Shown: piece by piece, positions 6,535-8,564 of the stretch
How the letters are laid out: each line of letters starts with the position of its first letter
How positions within the stretch are numbered: the first letter of the stretch is position 1
Origin: Rickettsia typhi
GTDB taxonomy: Bacteria > Pseudomonadota > Alphaproteobacteria > Rickettsiales > UBA1997
NCBI GenBank assembly: GCA_945861125.1
Contig: CAMASZ010000039.1
Span: 1 to 8,564, forward strand
DNA length: 8,564 bases
Reading direction: 5' to 3'
The notes under the pieces: generated by a model
The model's database searches: none
The model's input: only the letters and a program-made list of their open reading frames with translations
What the model was told of the DNA's origin: nothing
Translations under genes and position numbers: made by a program

Positions 6535-6536
6535 AT

Positions 6537-6614
6537 GGCAGGCGTAGCTCAGTTGGTTAGAGCATCAGGTTGTGGTTCTGAGGGTCGCGGGTTCGAACCC
6601 CGTCGTCTGCCCCA
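6537..6614 (+). tRNA. tRNA-His (anticodon GUG)
   Basis: Acceptor arm GCAGGCG (6538-6544) pairs with CGTCTGC (6604-6610). The extra G at 6537 (G-1) faces C73 at 6611, the identity feature of bacterial tRNA-His. The D arm (GCTC..GAGC), the anticodon loop TTGTGGT with anticodon GTG and the T arm with TTCGAAC are all regular. CCA is encoded at 6612-6614. The Tim44-like gene starts 29 bp downstream, so the two may be co-transcribed. Confidence 0.97.
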
Positions 6615-6640
6615 ATTAACCAAATTAATTAACCAAATTA
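6615..6640 (+). repeat. 13-bp perfect tandem duplication
   Basis: ATTAACCAAATTA occurs twice head to tail, filling nearly all of the gap between the tRNA-His CCA end and the ATG at 6644. It probably arose by slippage. It leaves no room for a Shine-Dalgarno sequence. Confidence 0.85.
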
Positions 6641-6643
6641 AAA

Positions 6644-7342
6644 ATGGATATTATAATATTGGGATTAGTCGCTTGTTTTATTTTTTATAAATTAAGCAAA
6701 ATATTAGGAAAAATTGATGATGAGGAAAGAAATAATATTGAAGAAAAAATTAGAAAACAAAAAGAATCTTCTGAACAATTTTTAAATTCTCTTAATTTAA
6801 AAAAACAGCAAGATCAGCAAGAAATTGTTACTATTGGTTCTAGCTCTACTGAGGATACAAATTTTTCTGATTTAGATTTATCAAATTTAGATAATCTTAG
6901 CAAAGAAAACCTATCACAAATTACCAAGACTTGCAATATTTCAGTAAAATTTTTTATAAACGGAGCAAAATCAGCTTTTGAAATGATTATTAAAGCCTTT
7001 GGTGCTGGCGATCTAGAAACATTAAAATTTTTGTTGGCAGAAAAGATTTATAAAGGTTTTGAAATTGCGGTTAATCAAAGAAGAGCTGAAAATAAAAATC
7101 TTATAACTAATTTAATTTCAATTGATAAAGCTGAGATTTTATCGGTAGCAATAGTTAATCAAAACATTGCCTCGATAGCGGTCAAATTTATTTCAAAACA
7201 AATTAATTACATTACCAATCATAATAATGAAGTTATTGAAGGTAAAAAAGATGAGATTGTTGAGATAAATGATATATGGACATTTAAAAAAGATATTTTA
7301 TCCCAAGATCCAAACTGGAAAATTGTATCTACAGGGGCTTAA
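6644..7342 (+). CDS. Tim44-like (TimA-type) membrane-anchored protein
   Basis: A 232-residue protein with one N-terminal membrane segment (residues about 3-19, 'IIILGLVACFIFYKL'), a charged, Ser/Asn-rich linker to about residue 95, and a C-terminal Tim44-like domain (about 98-230). The domain shows the usual pattern: a 'FFINGAKSAFEMI' helix, 'AFGAGDLETLKFLL', 'IYKGFEIAVNQRRAENK', then beta strands ('AEILSVAIVNQNIASIAVKFISKQ') and a final 'WTFKKD..DPNWKIVS'. The length and order match alphaproteobacterial TimA-type homologues of mitochondrial Tim44; their bacterial role is little known and probably concerns inner-membrane protein assembly. The start at 6644 is the first ATG and places the membrane segment at the N-terminus; no Shine-Dalgarno is visible. 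acnA follows after 21 bp in the same direction, suggesting a shared transcript. Confidence 0.88.
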   Translation: MDIIILGLVACFIFYKLSKILGKIDDEERNNIEEKIRKQKESSEQFLNSLNLKKQQDQQEIVTIGSSSTEDTNFSDLDLSNLDNLSKENLSQITKTCNISVKFFINGAKSAFEMIIKAFGAGDLETLKFLLAEKIYKGFEIAVNQRRAENKNLITNLISIDKAEILSVAIVNQNIASIAVKFISKQINYITNHNNEVIEGKKDEIVEINDIWTFKKDILSQDPNWKIVSTGA

Positions 7343-7363
7343 TAATTTTAAAATTTACTCAAT

Positions 7364-8564
7364 ATGTTAAAATTATCAGAAAAATCTAACCTTAAAATTG
7401 GTAATAAAAACTACAAGTTTTATTCCTTAGTCGAGGTTGAAAAAAAATTAAATATTAACATTGATAACCTTCCTTTTAGCTTGAGAATTCTTATTGAGAA
7501 TTTGCTTAGAACCTATAAGGATGAAACAATTTTGAAAGATCATATTCTTGCTATTGTTGAATCCGTAAATAATCCTCAAAAAAGAATTGAAATTGCCTTT
7601 TCTCCAGCAAGGGTTTTAATGCAAGATTTTACTGGCGTTCCTGCGGTTGTTGATTTAGCAACTATGCGTGATGCAGTAAAAAAAATGAATAAAGATCCAA
7701 AAAAAATAAATCCTTTAGTACCAGTTGATCTAGTAATCGATCATTCTGTACAAGTTGATTTTTACGGTGATAATAATTCATTTCAAAAAAATGTTGATAT
7801 TGAATTTGAAAGAAATATTGAGCGTTATCAATTTTTAAAATGGGCGCAAAAATCATTTAATAATTTTCGAGTTGTTCCGCCTGGAACTGGAATTTGCCAT
7901 CAAGTTAATCTTGAAAATTTGGCTCGCGTTGTATGGACAAAAAATGAAGCAAATGAAGAGTTGGCATATTTTGATACTGTTGTGGGTACTGATAGTCATA
8001 CTACAATGATTAATGGCTTGTCAGTTTTGGGTTGGGGTGTTGGCGGTATTGAAGCAGAGGCAGCAATGCTTGGTCAGGAAGTTTCAATGCTTATTCCAGA
8101 GGTAGTTGGTTTTAAATTAATTGGTAATCTTGCTGAAGGAATAACTGCTACTGATTTAGTTTTAACAATTACTCAAATGTTACGAAAAAAGGGGGTAGTT
8201 GGAAAATTTGTTGAATTTTTTGGTAGTGGAGTTGCTAATTTGTCATTAGCTGATCGAGCAACAATTGCCAACATGGCTCCTGAATATGGTGCAACTTGTG
8301 GTATTTTTCCAATTGATAAAACTACTTTACAATATTTAAAATTAACTGGTAGAGATGATGATTTAATTGATTTGGTTGAACAATATTCTAAAGTTCAAAA
8401 AGTCTTTGTTGATAATGATCAATCAAATCTAAATTTTAGCGATACCATTGAGCTTGATTTGTCGCAAGTACTACCTAGCATTGCTGGACCAAAACGTCCC
8501 CAAGATAAAGTAATTTTAAATAAGGTCGCGGAGTCATTTGATAATTTGCAAAAAGAACTAAAGA
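7364..8564 (+). CDS. acnA: Aconitate hydratase A, N-terminal 400 residues (runs off window end)
   Basis: This gene encodes aconitase of the AcnA/IRP1 type, which interconverts citrate and isocitrate through cis-aconitate in the TCA cycle using a [4Fe-4S] cluster. Family blocks appear in order: '[15 protein letters not shown]' (from residue 86), 'DHSVQVD' (126-132), '[13 protein letters not shown]' (about 172), '[16 protein letters not shown]' (about 205-220), '[14 protein letters not shown]', '[17 protein letters not shown]' and 'GPKRPQD' near the end. The cluster-binding cysteines come later in the protein and are outside the window, so completeness cannot be judged. The first ATG at 7364 gives the N-terminus expected for AcnA (full length about 890 residues). 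No Shine-Dalgarno is visible. The 21-bp gap to the Tim44-like gene suggests an operon. Confidence 0.96.
   Translation, partial: MLKLSEKSNLKIGNKNYKFYSLVEVEKKLNINIDNLPFSLRILIENLLRTYKDETILKDHILAIVESVNNPQKRIEIAFSPARVLMQDFTGVPAVVDLATMRDAVKKMNKDPKKINPLVPVDLVIDHSVQVDFYGDNNSFQKNVDIEFERNIERYQFLKWAQKSFNNFRVVPPGTGICHQVNLENLARVVWTKNEANEELAYFDTVVGTDSHTTMINGLSVLGWGVGGIEAEAAMLGQEVSMLIPEVVGFKLIGNLAEGITATDLVLTITQMLRKKGVVGKFVEFFGSGVANLSLADRATIANMAPEYGATCGIFPIDKTTLQYLKLTGRDDDLIDLVEQYSKVQKVFVDNDQSNLNFSDTIELDLSQVLPSIAGPKRPQDKVILNKVAESFDNLQKELK

Larger units (their letters stand above)
5893..6536 (+). other. Gene-free, repeat-rich intergenic region
   Basis: About 640 bp separate the VirB6-like stop codon from tRNA-His with no credible coding sequence on either strand. 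The region holds two larger inverted-repeat structures (5933-6100 and 6130-6401), tandem and inverted copies of a GTCGTGC..GCAACGAC hairpin motif, two compact hairpins (6264-6283, 6435-6449) and a further inverted repeat beside tRNA-His (6477-6534). No transposase remnant and no copy of the tRNA-Leu 3' end (possible attachment site) was seen. The GC-rich hairpins stand out from the very AT-rich background. Confidence 0.8.

Noticed and set aside
5893..6536. Downstream attachment-site copy of the tRNA-Leu 3' end
   Set aside because: I looked for the GGTTCAAGTCC..GCAGGTACCA end and found no repeat, so integration at tRNA-Leu is not supported by a direct repeat within the window.
7662..7856. Antisense 64-codon reading frame
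   Set aside because: It is fully opposite a well-matched part of acnA.

Overview
The window looks like chromosome from an AT-rich alphaproteobacterium, most likely a member of or relative of the Rickettsiales. The evidence is a long VirB6-family type IV secretion protein with a lipoprotein start, a large hydrophilic tail and the 'CEEGCVEYDEF' N-terminus style I associate with rickettsial VirB6 proteins, together with a Tim44-like membrane protein, very low GC, and intergenic palindromic repeats. The end of aroB suggests a lineage that keeps the shikimate pathway, unlike Rickettsia itself. This placement is inferred from protein features only, with no database search.

Layout, all on the + strand: (1) 3' end of aroB (2-433), 3-dehydroquinate synthase; (2) tRNA-Leu(UAA) (507-594), class II with encoded CCA; (3) a 1742-residue VirB6/TrbL-family protein (664-5892), made of a lipoprotein signal, a Cys-containing N-terminal region, a multi-pass membrane core and about 1,100 residues of hydrophilic, internally repeated, coiled-coil-like tail; (4) a gene-free stretch of about 640 bp (5893-6536) dense in inverted and palindromic repeats; (5) tRNA-His(GUG) (6537-6614) with G-1 and CCA; (6) a 232-residue Tim44-like (TimA-type) membrane-anchored protein (6644-7342); (7) the first 400 residues of aconitase A (7364 to window end), only 21 bp behind the Tim44-like gene.

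The genes do not form one pathway. aroB, acnA, the Tim44-like gene and the tRNAs are housekeeping. The VirB6-like gene is the accessory-looking part: it has no virB3, virB4 or other virB6 neighbour here and sits alone between two tRNA genes.

The most unusual region is 5893-6536. It holds a 168-bp segment bounded by 29-bp inverted repeats. Next comes a 272-bp nested inverted repeat, whose outer 23-bp arms enclose copies of a hairpin motif of the REP/MITE kind. It also holds further hairpins and one more short inverted repeat against tRNA-His. No transposase gene is present. I see no complete new system; the strongest leads are this non-autonomous repeat cluster and the solitary giant VirB6 protein.
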